This document shows, one piece after another, positions 25,275-34,010 of a DNA stretch of 64,000 nucleotides. The stretch is taken from NCBI RefSeq assembly GCF_036075115.1, contig NZ_CP107958.1:6324001-6388000 (forward strand), written 5' to 3'. Made by a program: the position numbers and the translations under genes. The notes under the pieces were generated by a model, which worked only from the letters and a program-made list of their open reading frames with translations, ran no database searches and was not told where the DNA came from. Positions within the stretch are counted from its first letter, which is position 1. Each line of letters begins with the position of its first letter. Source of the DNA: Streptomyces sp. NBC_00377. GTDB lineage: Bacteria; Actinomycetota; Actinomycetes; Streptomycetales; Streptomycetaceae.

Positions 25275-26324
25275 TCAGGAGCCGAACGAGTGGATCGTCG
25301 TCGTCCGGTAGGTCTGCCCAGGTCGCAGCAGTGTCGAGGGGAACGCCGACTGGTTCGGCGAGTCCGGGAAGTGCTGGGTCTCCAGGCACAGGGCGTCGCC
25401 CTGACGGTAGGCGCGCCCACCGGTGCCGACGAGGGTGCCGTCCAGGAAGTTGCCGGAGTAGAACTGGAGCCCCGGCTGGTCGGTGGCGATCTCCAGGGTG
25501 CGGCCCGAACCGGGGTCGCGCAGCGTGGCCACATGCACCGGTTCGGCGGTGACGCCTTTGTCGAGGACCCAGTTGTGGTCGTAGCCCTGGGCCCGGACCT
25601 GCTGGACGTGACCGGCCCGCAGGCCGCTGCCGATCGTCCTGGGCTCGCGGAAGTCGAAGGGTGTGCCGGAGACCTCGGCGAGCTCGCCGGTGGGGATCAG
25701 TCCCGCGTCGGTGGGCGTGTAGCGGGCCGCGGCGATCATGAGTTCGTGGCCCTCGACGGTGCCCGCGCTCTCGCCCGCGAGGTTCCAGTAGACGTGACTG
25801 GTGAGGTTGACGACGGTGGCCCGGTCGGTGGTGGCCTCGTAGTCGACGCGCCAGTCGCCGCGCCCGGTGAGGGTGTACGTCACCTTCACGTCGAGCGTGC
25901 CCGGGTAGCCCATCTCCCCGTCGGGGCTGGTGCGGTACAGACGCAGGCCCGTGTCGGAGCCCTCGGTGAACGGTTCGACGTCCCACACCTGCCGGTCGAA
26001 CCCGGTGGCGCCGCCGTGCAGGCTGTTCACGCCGTCGTTGACGTCGACCTGGTGGGCCTCGCCGTCGAGGGTGAAGCGCCCCTCGGCGATGCGGTTGCCG
26101 TAGCGGCCGATCAGCGCGCCGAAGTACGGCGTCCTGGCGACGTAGTCCTCGATGGTGTCGAAGCCGAGACAGACGTCGGCGTGGCGGCCGTGCCGGTCGG
26201 GGATCTCCAGGGACTGGACGATGCCGCCCCAGGAGAGGACCTTCATCCGGGTGCCGCCGTTCTCCAGCGCCCAGCTGTCGATCTCCGTGCCGTCGGCGAG
26301 CCTGCCGAAAAGCGTCTTCACCAC
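25275..26324 (-). CDS. galM: Aldose 1-epimerase (mutarotase)
   Basis: 349 aa from GTG 26324 (GGGAGGGC upstream). Family landmarks: GNRIAEGRFTLDG, LHGGATGFDRQVWDV, catalytic His in NLTSHVYWNLAG, the Asp region YDHNWVLDKG, and a final FYSGNFLDGTLVG plus LETQHFPDSPNQ with the catalytic Glu just upstream. It interconverts alpha and beta anomers of free hexoses. It lies at the end of the chvE-mmsA-mmsB region, behind a terminator, matching its use on imported sugar. A paralogue is at 50212-51189. Confidence 0.95.
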   Translation of the reverse strand: MVKTLFGRLADGTEIDSWALENGGTRMKVLSWGGIVQSLEIPDRHGRHADVCLGFDTIEDYVARTPYFGALIGRYGNRIAEGRFTLDGEAHQVDVNDGVNSLHGGATGFDRQVWDVEPFTEGSDTGLRLYRTSPDGEMGYPGTLDVKVTYTLTGRGDWRVDYEATTDRATVVNLTSHVYWNLAGESAGTVEGHELMIAAARYTPTDAGLIPTGELAEVSGTPFDFREPRTIGSGLRAGHVQQVRAQGYDHNWVLDKGVTAEPVHVATLRDPGSGRTLEIATDQPGLQFYSGNFLDGTLVGTGGRAYRQGDALCLETQHFPDSPNQSAFPSTLLRPGQTYRTTTIHSFGS

Positions 26325-26389
26325 GTCGTGCCCTCCCTGACCCGCCCGCCGGGCTCCCCGCCCGCGGTTCCCTGCCTGTCCGGAAACAG

Positions 26390-26419
26390 AGCGGGCCCCG
26401 CCTTCCGGCGGGGCCCGCT
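26390..26419 (-). terminator. Terminator after mmsB
   Basis: Perfect 13-bp GC stem AGCGGGCCCCGCC / GGCGGGGCCCGCT with a TTCC loop, just beyond the permease stop on the minus strand. Confidence 0.8.
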
Positions 26420-26424
26420 GTGGT

Positions 26425-27672
26425 TCAGGAACCTGACTTGCGCTTGTTCCAGACGTCGAACCCGACCGCGATCAGCAGGGCGAGGCCCTTGATGACCTGC
26501 TGCCAGTCGGTGCCGACGCTGAGGAGGTTCATGCCGTTGTTCAGCACACCGAGGACGAGACCACCGATGATGGCGCCGAGCACGGTGCCGACACCGCCGC
26601 TCATGGACGCGCCGCCGATGAAGGACGAGGCGATCGCCTCGAGTTCGAAGCTGAGGCCCGCCTTCGGCGAGGCCGCGTTCAGACGGGCGGCGACCACCAG
26701 ACCCGCCAGGGCCGCCAGTACGCCCATGTTCAGGAAGACGAGGAAGGTGACCTTCTTGTCCTTGACGCCGGACAGCTTCGCGGCCGGCAGGTTGCCGCCG
26801 ATCGCGTAGATGTGACGGCCGAACACGGCGTTGCGCATGACGTAGCCGTAGCCGACGACCAGCGCGCCGAGGATGATCAGGATGATCGGCGCGCCCTTGT
26901 AGCTGGCGAGCAGCATCGTGACGGTGAGGACCGCGGCGGAGATGGCGACGAGCTTGAGCAGGAAGAGGTTCCTGGGCGGCACCTCGAGCGAGAACTCCTG
27001 CTGACGCTTGCGGTCGCGGACCTCCTGGAGCACCACGAAGGCCAGCAGCGCGAAGCCCAGCAGCAGTGTCAGGTTGTGGTAGTTGGTCTCGGGACCGACC
27101 TCCGGCAGGAAGCCGTTGCCCATCTTCTGTAGACCGTCCGGGAACGGGCCGAGCGTCTGGCCCTTCAGGAACATCTCCGTCAGACCGCGGAAGATCAGCA
27201 TGCCCGCGAGGGTGACGATGAACGAGGGTATGCCGAGATAGGCGATCAGGAAGCCCTGTGCCGCGCCGGCGGCCGCGCCGATCGCCAGGCACAGCACCAG
27301 CGCCAGCGGCCACGCGACGCCGTGCTGCACGGTCAGTACGGCCGCGAAGGCGCCCGTGAACGCCGTCAGCGAACCGACCGACAGGTCGATGTGACCCGCG
27401 ATGATCACCAGCATCATGCCGATCGCGAGGATCAGGATGTAGCTGTTCTGCAGGACCAGGTTGGAGACGTTGCGCGGCAGCAGCAGGTCGCCGCCGGTCC
27501 ACACCTGGAAGAGGACCACGAGCAGGCCGAGCGCGATCAGCATGCCGTACTGCCGCATGTTGCGCCGCAGCCCGTCCACGATCAGCTGCAGCAGCCCGCC
27601 GCCGGTGGCTGAGCCCCCGCTCTTCCCGGGCGGCGCCGCCGCCGGGCTCTTGTCGGTCACGTCCGTGCTCAT
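26425..27672 (-). CDS. mmsB: Multiple-monosaccharide ABC transporter permease
   Basis: 415 aa from ATG 27672, overlapping the ATPase stop as ATGA. About ten hydrophobic segments; the family signature ILAIGMMLVIIAGHIDLSVG follows the second, with a second module IYAIGGNLPAAKLSGV and a conserved end IASSFIGGASMSGGVGTVLG. The length is greater than the usual 320-340 aa because of a longer central loop, as in GguB/MmsB proteins. It forms the channel of the ChvE-type hexose/pentose importer with the ATPase and binding protein encoded upstream. Confidence 0.94.
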   Translation of the reverse strand: MSTDVTDKSPAAAPPGKSGGSATGGGLLQLIVDGLRRNMRQYGMLIALGLLVVLFQVWTGGDLLLPRNVSNLVLQNSYILILAIGMMLVIIAGHIDLSVGSLTAFTGAFAAVLTVQHGVAWPLALVLCLAIGAAAGAAQGFLIAYLGIPSFIVTLAGMLIFRGLTEMFLKGQTLGPFPDGLQKMGNGFLPEVGPETNYHNLTLLLGFALLAFVVLQEVRDRKRQQEFSLEVPPRNLFLLKLVAISAAVLTVTMLLASYKGAPIILIILGALVVGYGYVMRNAVFGRHIYAIGGNLPAAKLSGVKDKKVTFLVFLNMGVLAALAGLVVAARLNAASPKAGLSFELEAIASSFIGGASMSGGVGTVLGAIIGGLVLGVLNNGMNLLSVGTDWQQVIKGLALLIAVGFDVWNKRKSGS

Positions 27673-29219
27673 CGCGTTACCTCTTTGTCCTTCGTCATCT
27701 GACGCATCAGCACTTCCTGCGTGGCCTCGGCCCGCGGGAACTCGCCCGTGAGCCGTCCGGCGGCCATCGTGTAGATGCGGTCGCACATGCCGAGCAGTTC
27801 GGGCAGCTCGGAGGAGATGAAGACGACCGCCTTGCCCTGGGCGGCCAGCTGGTCGATGACCGTGTAGATCTCGAACTTGGCGCCGACGTCGATGCCGCGC
27901 GTCGGCTCGTCCAGGATCAGCACGTCAGGACCGGCGAAGATCCACTTGCTGAGGACGACCTTCTGCTGGTTGCCGCCTGACAGCTTGCCCACCGGCTCGA
28001 AGACGGTCGGCGCCTTGATGTTCATCGACTTGCGGTAGCCCTCGGAGACCTGCCGCTCCTCGTGCTCGTCGACCACGCCCCGCTTGGCCACCTTGCGCAG
28101 GGCCGTCAGCGAGATGTTGCGGTTGATCGTGTCGATGAGGTTGAGGCCGTAGTGCTTGCGGTCCTCGGTGACGTACGCGATCCCGTGGTCGATCGCCTCG
28201 GCGACCGTCCTCGTGCGGATCTCCTTGCCGTCCTTGAGGACCGTGCCGCCCGCGTGCCGGCCATAGGTGCGCCCGAAGACGCTCATGGCGAGTTCGGTGC
28301 GGCCGGCGCCCATGAGGCCCGCGATGCCGACGATCTCGCCGCGGCGCACCTGGATCGACACGTCGTCGACCACCTTGCGCTGCTGGTCGATCGGGTGGTG
28401 CACCGTCCAGTCGCGGATCTCCAGGGCCGGGGCCGCGTCCTTCTCCGGGTCGTGCGGGGTGCGCTCGGGGAAGCGGTGGTCGAGGTCGCGGCCGACCATG
28501 CCGCTGATGATGCGGTCCTCGGTCGTCTCCGCCGACTTCACATCGAGCGTCTCGATGGTGTGCCCGTCGCGGATGATCGTCACCGAGTCGGCGACCTTGC
28601 GGATCTCGTTGAGCTTGTGGGAGATGATGATCGAGGTGATGCCCTGCGTCTTCAACTCCAGGATGAGATCCAGGAGTTTGCCGCTGTCCTCGTCGTTCAG
28701 CGCCGCCGTCGGCTCATCCAGGATGAGCAGCTTGACCTTCTTCGACAGCGCCTTCGCGATCTCCACGAGCTGCTGCTTGCCCACGCCGATGTCGGCGACG
28801 CGGGTCTCCGGGTGGTCGTCGAGACCGACCCGGCGCAGCAGCTCCGAGGCGTGCCGCAGGGTCTCCCGCCAGTCGATGAACCCGCCCTTGGCGTGTTCGT
28901 TGCCGAGGAAGATGTTCTCCGCCAGGGAGAGGTACGGCGACAGCGCCAGCTCCTGGTGGATGATAACGATGCCGTGCTGCTCGCTCGCCCGGATGTCCTT
29001 GAACTGGACGACCTCTCCCTCGAAGAGGATGTCACCGTCGTAGGTACCGTGCGGATGGACGCCGGAGAGCACCTTCATCAAGGTGGACTTCCCGGCGCCG
29101 TTCTCACCGCAGATGGCATGGACCTCGCCCTGACGGACGGTCAGTGTGACGTCCGACAGCGCTTTGACGCCGGGAAAGGTCTTGACGATCGAGCGCATTT
29201 CCAGGACGGGTCCCGCCAT
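27669..29219 (-). CDS. mmsA: Multiple-monosaccharide ABC transporter ATPase
   Basis: 516 aa from ATG 29219 (GGAAGG seven bases upstream). Two ABC domains: the first has Walker A GENGAGKST, Walker B KLLILDEPTAAL and signature IGVGKQQLVEIAKAL. The second has the degenerate site GLMGAGRTE, signature LSGGNQQKVVLSKWI and Walker B VLILDEPTRGIDVG. This is the normal layout for RbsA/GguA-type sugar importers, in which only one site hydrolyses efficiently. It energises the permease encoded downstream and the lipoprotein encoded upstream. Confidence 0.95.
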   Translation of the reverse strand: MAGPVLEMRSIVKTFPGVKALSDVTLTVRQGEVHAICGENGAGKSTLMKVLSGVHPHGTYDGDILFEGEVVQFKDIRASEQHGIVIIHQELALSPYLSLAENIFLGNEHAKGGFIDWRETLRHASELLRRVGLDDHPETRVADIGVGKQQLVEIAKALSKKVKLLILDEPTAALNDEDSGKLLDLILELKTQGITSIIISHKLNEIRKVADSVTIIRDGHTIETLDVKSAETTEDRIISGMVGRDLDHRFPERTPHDPEKDAAPALEIRDWTVHHPIDQQRKVVDDVSIQVRRGEIVGIAGLMGAGRTELAMSVFGRTYGRHAGGTVLKDGKEIRTRTVAEAIDHGIAYVTEDRKHYGLNLIDTINRNISLTALRKVAKRGVVDEHEERQVSEGYRKSMNIKAPTVFEPVGKLSGGNQQKVVLSKWIFAGPDVLILDEPTRGIDVGAKFEIYTVIDQLAAQGKAVVFISSELPELLGMCDRIYTMAAGRLTGEFPRAEATQEVLMRQMTKDKEVTR

Positions 29220-29251
29220 GGTCGTGCCTTCCAATCCGTAAGGTTCGACGC

Positions 29252-30358
29252 TTACTTGAGCTGGTCCGCGGTGTAGTAGCCGCCCTGGACGAGCTCCTTC
29301 TCGTAGTTCGTCTTGTCGACGCTGACCGGCTGGAGCAGGTAGGCGGGGACGACCTTGGTGCCGTTGTCGTACGACTTGGTGTCGTTGATCTCGGGCTTCT
29401 TGCCGTTGAGGGTGGCGTCGACCATGTCCGTGGCGACCTGGGCGAGCTTGCGCAGGTCCTTGTAGACGGTCTGCGACTGCTGACCCGCGATGATCGACTT
29501 CACCGAGGCGAGCTCGGCGTCCTGGCCGGTGATGACCGGCAGCGGCTTGGCGGCGGTGCCGTAGCCGTCCGACTTCAGCGCGGCGATGATGCCGATGGAG
29601 ATGCCGTCGTAGGGCGAGAGCACCGCGTCGACCCGGCCGGTCTTGTAGGACGAGGTGAGGTTGTCCTCCATGCGCTTCTGGGCGGTGGCGCCGTCCCAGC
29701 GCAGCGTGGTGACCTGGGTGATCTTGGTCTGGCCGGACTTGACCACGAGCTTCTTGCTGTCGATGTACGGCTGGAGCACGCTCATCGCACCGTTGAAGAA
29801 GTACTTGGTGTTGTTGTCGTCGTTGGAGCCGGCGAACAGCTCGATGTTGAACGGACCCTTGCCGCTCGCGAGACCCAGCTTGTCGACGATGTAGCCGGCC
29901 TGGAGCTTGCCGACCTTCTCGTTGTCGAAGGACGCGTAGTAGTCGACGTTCTTCGTGCCGAGGATCAGGCGGTCGTAGGAGATCACCGGGATCTTGGCGT
30001 CGGCGGCCTGCTGGAGGACGTTGTTCAGGGACTTGTTGTCGATGGCGGCGATGATCAGCGCCTTGACACCCTGGGTGATCAGGTTCTCGATCTGCGAGAC
30101 CTGCTGGTCGGGGTCGTCCTCGCCGAAGACCAGCTTGGTCTTGTAGCCCTTGGCCTTGAGGTCCTTCTCGACGTTGGCGCCGTCGGTGATCCAGCGCTCG
30201 GAGGACTTGGTCGGCATCGCGATGCCGATCGTCCCGCCCTTGGAGTCGCCCGCCTCCGCCTTGCTGCCGCCGTCACCCGACTGCCCGCAGGCGCTCAGGG
30301 TCAGGGCGAGGGAAGCGGCTCCGGCTATGGCGGCGAGGGCGGCTCTGCGGTTACGCAT
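29252..30358 (-). CDS. chvE: ChvE-type sugar-binding lipoprotein
   Basis: 368 aa if the third ATG (30358) is used, the one best spaced from AAGGA; ATG 30367 is the alternative. A lipoprotein signal ends at the lipobox LSAC. The mature part is a type I periplasmic-binding fold: GTIGIAMPTKSSERWI, VISYDRLI, YYASFDNEKVGKLQAGYIVD, and VDAVLSPYDGISIGIIAAL with GYGTAAKPLPVITGQDAELA. This matches ChvE/multiple-monosaccharide binding proteins (glucose, galactose, arabinose and similar). It is first in the importer operon. The dehydratase/dehydrogenase genes upstream suggest the imported sugar is oxidised to an aldonate. Confidence 0.93.
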   Translation of the reverse strand: MRNRRAALAAIAGAASLALTLSACGQSGDGGSKAEAGDSKGGTIGIAMPTKSSERWITDGANVEKDLKAKGYKTKLVFGEDDPDQQVSQIENLITQGVKALIIAAIDNKSLNNVLQQAADAKIPVISYDRLILGTKNVDYYASFDNEKVGKLQAGYIVDKLGLASGKGPFNIELFAGSNDDNNTKYFFNGAMSVLQPYIDSKKLVVKSGQTKITQVTTLRWDGATAQKRMEDNLTSSYKTGRVDAVLSPYDGISIGIIAALKSDGYGTAAKPLPVITGQDAELASVKSIIAGQQSQTVYKDLRKLAQVATDMVDATLNGKKPEINDTKSYDNGTKVVPAYLLQPVSVDKTNYEKELVQGGYYTADQLK

Positions 30359-30500
30359 GGTCATCATCCTTGATGTGTGTGCAGGGATCGGTCTCGCGGT
30401 GCGAAGGGCGCTCCCGGAAGTGACGCCGGAAAGACCGAGAGGAGATGTGTGGGATTCTGCGCGCCTGTGTCGGCTTCTGTGAAGCAGGGTTTCCGGAACG

Positions 30501-31472
30501 TTATGACTGAATGTCGAACCGGTTCAGTTCACCCGGCAGACGTGAGCCCAGAGGGGCCATGTCGCCGTCCGCTCCGTGACGCGCGAGGAGGTCGAGGGCG
30601 AGCCGTCCGCGGCGCACCCGCTCCCGGGCGGTGGAGAGCGTCAGATCCCGCATGTGGTGGCCGTACGGGTAGATCGCCGGGGCCTTCGACAGGCCGAACT
30701 TGAGGTAGAGCGGTGCGCCGCGCCGGATGAGTTCGGCGACCTCGTACATCCGGATGTAGCCGCCGAGATCGTCGGGAGCCTCGATGTACATGTCCATGGG
30801 GGCGCCCGACACCCGCCGGATCTCCGTGAGGTGATCCAGCGTCAGGTCGCTGGGCACATTGACGGAGTCGGCGCCGAGACGCTCGTACACCGCGTACGCC
30901 GCCGGGTTGACGGGGCCGATGAGCGCCGACACCTTCAGCGTCGTATCGGCCGGGATGAGACCGGCCGTGCGGGCCCGGTGCAGCGTCCACAGCACGCCCT
31001 CGTCGGCGACGAGCAGGCACTTGACGCCCAACTCCGTTGCGCGGACCGCGTCTTCGACGCATCCGGCCACGGCGTCATGGCCGCGGGCGCGGAGCCCGCC
31101 GCCTCGGGAGTCGGTGCGCGTCGAGCCGCCGATGTCCCAGGTGCCGCGCGGCCCGGTGAACAGGCAGAGCTCGATGTCGCGTTCGCCGGTGGCGTCGACC
31201 ATCTCGGTGATCTCGGCGTCGTTCAGCATCCACACGCCGCTGCCCTGGCTGATCCGGTGGATCGGCACGTCGAGGCGCGAGGCCTCCTTGAGGATGACGG
31301 CCAGCGCTTCGGGACCCTCGCACGAAGGGACCTCGGTGCGCCAGCGGCCGCCGCCCGGGAAGGAGTGGGGGGAGGCGTCGGCGGGGTCGAGGGCGGGCGC
31401 GCCCAGGCCGAGCGCGGTGAGCGCCTGCTCACCGGGTCGGCGGGCCGCCGTGGCGGAAGCGTCGGTGGTCAC
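30501..31472 (-). CDS. TIM-barrel-like protein, possibly U32-related
   Basis: 323 aa from GTG 31472 (GAAGGA upstream). Alternating beta/alpha pattern of a TIM barrel: VPIHRISQGSGVW, IELCLFTGPRG, GVKCLLVADEGVLWTL, KVSALIGPVNPAAYAVYER, GADSVNVPSDLTLDHLTEI, then MDMYIEAPDDLGGYIRM. The last two resemble the barrel of peptidase U32-type proteins, but the U32 catalytic region is not recognisable. It is encoded 120 bp after the dehydrogenase gene and 130 bp before chvE on the same strand, so a role in the same sugar pathway (for example an aldolase or isomerase step) is a fair but unproven guess. Confidence 0.6.
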   Translation of the reverse strand: MTTDASATAARRPGEQALTALGLGAPALDPADASPHSFPGGGRWRTEVPSCEGPEALAVILKEASRLDVPIHRISQGSGVWMLNDAEITEMVDATGERDIELCLFTGPRGTWDIGGSTRTDSRGGGLRARGHDAVAGCVEDAVRATELGVKCLLVADEGVLWTLHRARTAGLIPADTTLKVSALIGPVNPAAYAVYERLGADSVNVPSDLTLDHLTEIRRVSGAPMDMYIEAPDDLGGYIRMYEVAELIRRGAPLYLKFGLSKAPAIYPYGHHMRDLTLSTARERVRRGRLALDLLARHGADGDMAPLGSRLPGELNRFDIQS

Positions 31473-31486
31473 ATCTCGTCCTTCGT

Positions 31487-31495
31487 GTTCGATAT
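31487..31495 (-). promoter_or_regulatory. GTTCGA-type motif ahead of the TIM-barrel gene
   Basis: GTTCGATAT at 31487-31495, 15 bp from the start codon, resembles the two sites at 33773-33800. Confidence 0.35.
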
Positions 31496-31592
31496 GTCGG
31501 TCAAGGTTCGCGGCTCAGGTCGTGCGGGGTTTGGGTGTACGCCGGTGCGGGGCGGTCAGGTCGCCTCGCACCGGCGTACGGCTTGTCGGGAG

Positions 31593-32597
31593 CTACGGCT
31601 TGAGCAGCACCTTTCCCACCTTCGGATCACCGGATCCCACCAGCTCGATCGCCTCGGAGAACTCGGCGAGCGGCAGCTCGTGCGTGACCAGCGGCAGCGG
31701 ATCGAGCAGCCCGGCGCCGAACACCCGGACGGTGTGCGACCAGGCGTCCGGCGGCGCCCCGAAGACGGTGTGCACCTCCAGCTGCCGTACGACGAGGTCC
31801 GTCGGGTCGAGCCCGTCGGCGCCGGCCGCCGGGATCCCCGTCAGCACCAGCCGTCCACCGCGCCGCAGCAGCGAGGCCGCGGTACGCGCGGCGGACGCCG
31901 ATCCCGCCGTCTCGATGACGACGTCGAAGTCGTCCGGCAGCTCCTCGTCCCGGGTCAGGAAGCCGGAGGCGCCGAACTGCCTGGAGAGAGCCTCCCGGTC
32001 CCGGCGGGTTCCCACGACCAGCAGCTCGGCCGGTGAGCCGGCCTTGAGGAACTGGACGGCGAACATGCCCAGGGTGCCGGTGCCGACGACGGCCACCTTC
32101 TCGCCGGGCAGCGCCCGGGCCTTGATCGCGGCGGCCGCGATGCAGGCGGCGGGTTCGAGCAGGGCCGCCGCCGTGAGGTCGGCGTCGTCGGCCAGGACGT
32201 GCAGCAGCCGGGCCGGCAGGGTGAGGGTGGCGGCCATGGCCCCCGGCTGGGTGAAGCCGGTCTCCTCGTACCCGTCCGTGCAGAGCGTCGTCTCGCCCGC
32301 GTGGCAGCGGTCGCAGACCTGGCAGTTGCGGAAGCCCTCACCGACGACCTTGCGGCCGACGAGCGACGAGGGGACCCCGGCGCCGACCGCCTCGACCGTC
32401 CCGGACCACTCGTGGCCGGGGGTCAGGGGGTAGCGGACGTACCCGTCGGGCCGGTTGCCCTGGTACACCTCGCGGTCGCTGCCGCAGATTCCGGTGGCGT
32501 GCACGCGGACCAGCGCCTCGCCGGGTTCCGGGTGCCGCGGCTCGTGCGGGACGAGCCGGTGCTCTCCCGGCGCCTCGACGACGACGGCTGTGCTCAC
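31593..32597 (-). CDS. Zinc-dependent medium-chain alcohol/polyol dehydrogenase
   Basis: 334 aa from GTG 32597, overlapping the dehydratase stop as GTGA. Catalytic zinc ligands: Cys in ATGICGSD, the motif GHEWSGTVEAVG; structural-zinc cysteines in CQVCDRCHAGETTLC (four Cys). NAD(P) binding: VAVVGTGTLGMFAVQFLKAG. This is the MDR fold of sorbitol/threonine/galactitol dehydrogenases. With the dehydratase gene it probably oxidises a sugar, polyol or keto-acid intermediate. Exact substrate cannot be read from sequence. Confidence 0.88.
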   Translation of the reverse strand: MSTAVVVEAPGEHRLVPHEPRHPEPGEALVRVHATGICGSDREVYQGNRPDGYVRYPLTPGHEWSGTVEAVGAGVPSSLVGRKVVGEGFRNCQVCDRCHAGETTLCTDGYEETGFTQPGAMAATLTLPARLLHVLADDADLTAAALLEPAACIAAAAIKARALPGEKVAVVGTGTLGMFAVQFLKAGSPAELLVVGTRRDREALSRQFGASGFLTRDEELPDDFDVVIETAGSASAARTAASLLRRGGRLVLTGIPAAGADGLDPTDLVVRQLEVHTVFGAPPDAWSHTVRVFGAGLLDPLPLVTHELPLAEFSEAIELVGSGDPKVGKVLLKP

Positions 32598-33754
32598 TTG
32601 GTGCTGCCCTTCGGCTTGCGCTGCTCCCAGCCCTCGGCCCACAGGTCGAACCGGGCCTGCTGCTGCGGGAACTCCGCGGCCGCGTCGACGTCCAGCTCGA
32701 CACCGAGACCGGGCTTGTCGGAGAGGTGGAAGTAACCGTCGATCACCTCGGGCGCGCCCTTGACGACCTTCTTGATCTCCGCGTCCGCGAAGTCGTTGAA
32801 GTGCTCGAGGATCTTGAAGTTGGGGGAGGTGAACCCGACCTGGAGCGAGGCGGCGGTCAGGACCGGGCCGCCGACGTTGTGCGGGGCGACGAGCACGTAG
32901 TGCGCCTCGGCGGTGGCGGCCAGCTTCCGGGTCTCCCAGATGCCGCCGATGTGGCCGACGTCCGGCTGGATGATGTCCACGGCCTGGCTCTCGAAGAGCT
33001 CGCGGAACTCGACGCGGTCGTGGATGCGCTCACCGGTGGCGACCGGGATGTCCACCTTGGCGGCGACCTTCTCCAGGGCCTTCAGGTTCTCGGGCGGGCA
33101 CGGCTCCTCCAGCCACGCGGGCTTGAAGGGCGCGAGCTCGTTCGCGAGCCGGACGGCCGTGGCGGGGGAGAAGCGGCCGTGCATCTCCAGCATCAGCTCG
33201 GCGTCCGGCCCGATGGCGTCGCGCACGGCCTCGATGAGGGAGACCGCGTACAGGGTCTGCTGGTGGTCCAGCTCGAAGTGCCCGGTGCCGAAGGGGTCGA
33301 TCTTGAGCGCCTTGTAACCGCGCTCCATGACGCCCTGGGCGGCCTTGTGGTAGGCCTCCGGGGTCCGCTCGGTGGTGTACCAGCCGTTGGCGTAGGCCTT
33401 GACCTTGTCGGTGACCTTGCCGCCGAGGAGCTGCCAGACGGGCACGCCGAGAGCCTTGCCCTTGATGTCCCAGCAGGCCATCTCGACGACGGCGATGCCG
33501 GACATCACGATCTCGCCGGCGCGCCCGTAGTCGCCGTACTTCATGCGGCGCACGAGGTCCTCGACAGCGAACGGGTCGGAGCCGAGAATGTGATTGGCCT
33601 CGGCTTCCTTCAGGTAGCCGATCAGCGCGTCGGTGTGACCCAGCATGCGGGTCTCTCCGACACCCGTGATGCCCTCGTCGGTGTGCACCAGGACGTAGGT
33701 CAGGTTGCGCCACGGCGTCCCGACCACGTGTGTGCTGATTCCGGTGATGCGCAC
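32594..33754 (-). CDS. Enolase-superfamily sugar-acid dehydratase
   Basis: 386 aa from ATG 33754. A mandelate-racemase/muconate-lactonising type enzyme: the N-terminal capping domain, then the Lys pair region KALKIDPFG, metal-ligand Glu/Asp in LMLEMHGRF, AWLEEPCPPENL and ATGERIHDR, and the general-base region YVLVAPHNVGG (His). The residues fit the galactonate-dehydratase-like subgroup: it would remove water from an aldonate to give a 2-keto-3-deoxy acid. It is the first gene of the minus-strand sugar block and has two GTTCGA motifs in its promoter. No KDG kinase or aldolase gene is nearby. Confidence 0.87.
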   Translation of the reverse strand: MRITGISTHVVGTPWRNLTYVLVHTDEGITGVGETRMLGHTDALIGYLKEAEANHILGSDPFAVEDLVRRMKYGDYGRAGEIVMSGIAVVEMACWDIKGKALGVPVWQLLGGKVTDKVKAYANGWYTTERTPEAYHKAAQGVMERGYKALKIDPFGTGHFELDHQQTLYAVSLIEAVRDAIGPDAELMLEMHGRFSPATAVRLANELAPFKPAWLEEPCPPENLKALEKVAAKVDIPVATGERIHDRVEFRELFESQAVDIIQPDVGHIGGIWETRKLAATAEAHYVLVAPHNVGGPVLTAASLQVGFTSPNFKILEHFNDFADAEIKKVVKGAPEVIDGYFHLSDKPGLGVELDVDAAAEFPQQQARFDLWAEGWEQRKPKGSTK

Positions 33755-33772
33755 GGAAGTTACCCTTCGGCT

Positions 33773-33800
33773 GTTCGAGATTTCGTCACATGTTCGAAAT
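33773..33800 (-). promoter_or_regulatory. Two GTTCGA-type operator motifs ahead of the dehydratase
   Basis: GTTCGAGATTTC (33773-33784) and GTTCGAAAT (33792-33800) are direct repeats 19 bp apart, close to two helical turns. They lie 20-46 bp ahead of the start codon. Confidence 0.5.
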
Positions 33801-34010
33801 GCTGGGCAGACAGTAAGGACCGGGCGAGGGGAGTGTCAATGGGTCGAACAGGTAACGGTTTCGACGGTTTCGGTGCTCCTTTCGAAAGTTGGGTGGTGGC
33901 GGTGTGTGCCAGGTCACTCAACTTACCGCGCCGGTATGGCCGGTTTCCCACACAACTTTCACAGCCGGACCCGGGTGCGTGAGGGTCCTGGAACCTAGTC
34001 TTCCCGCGTC

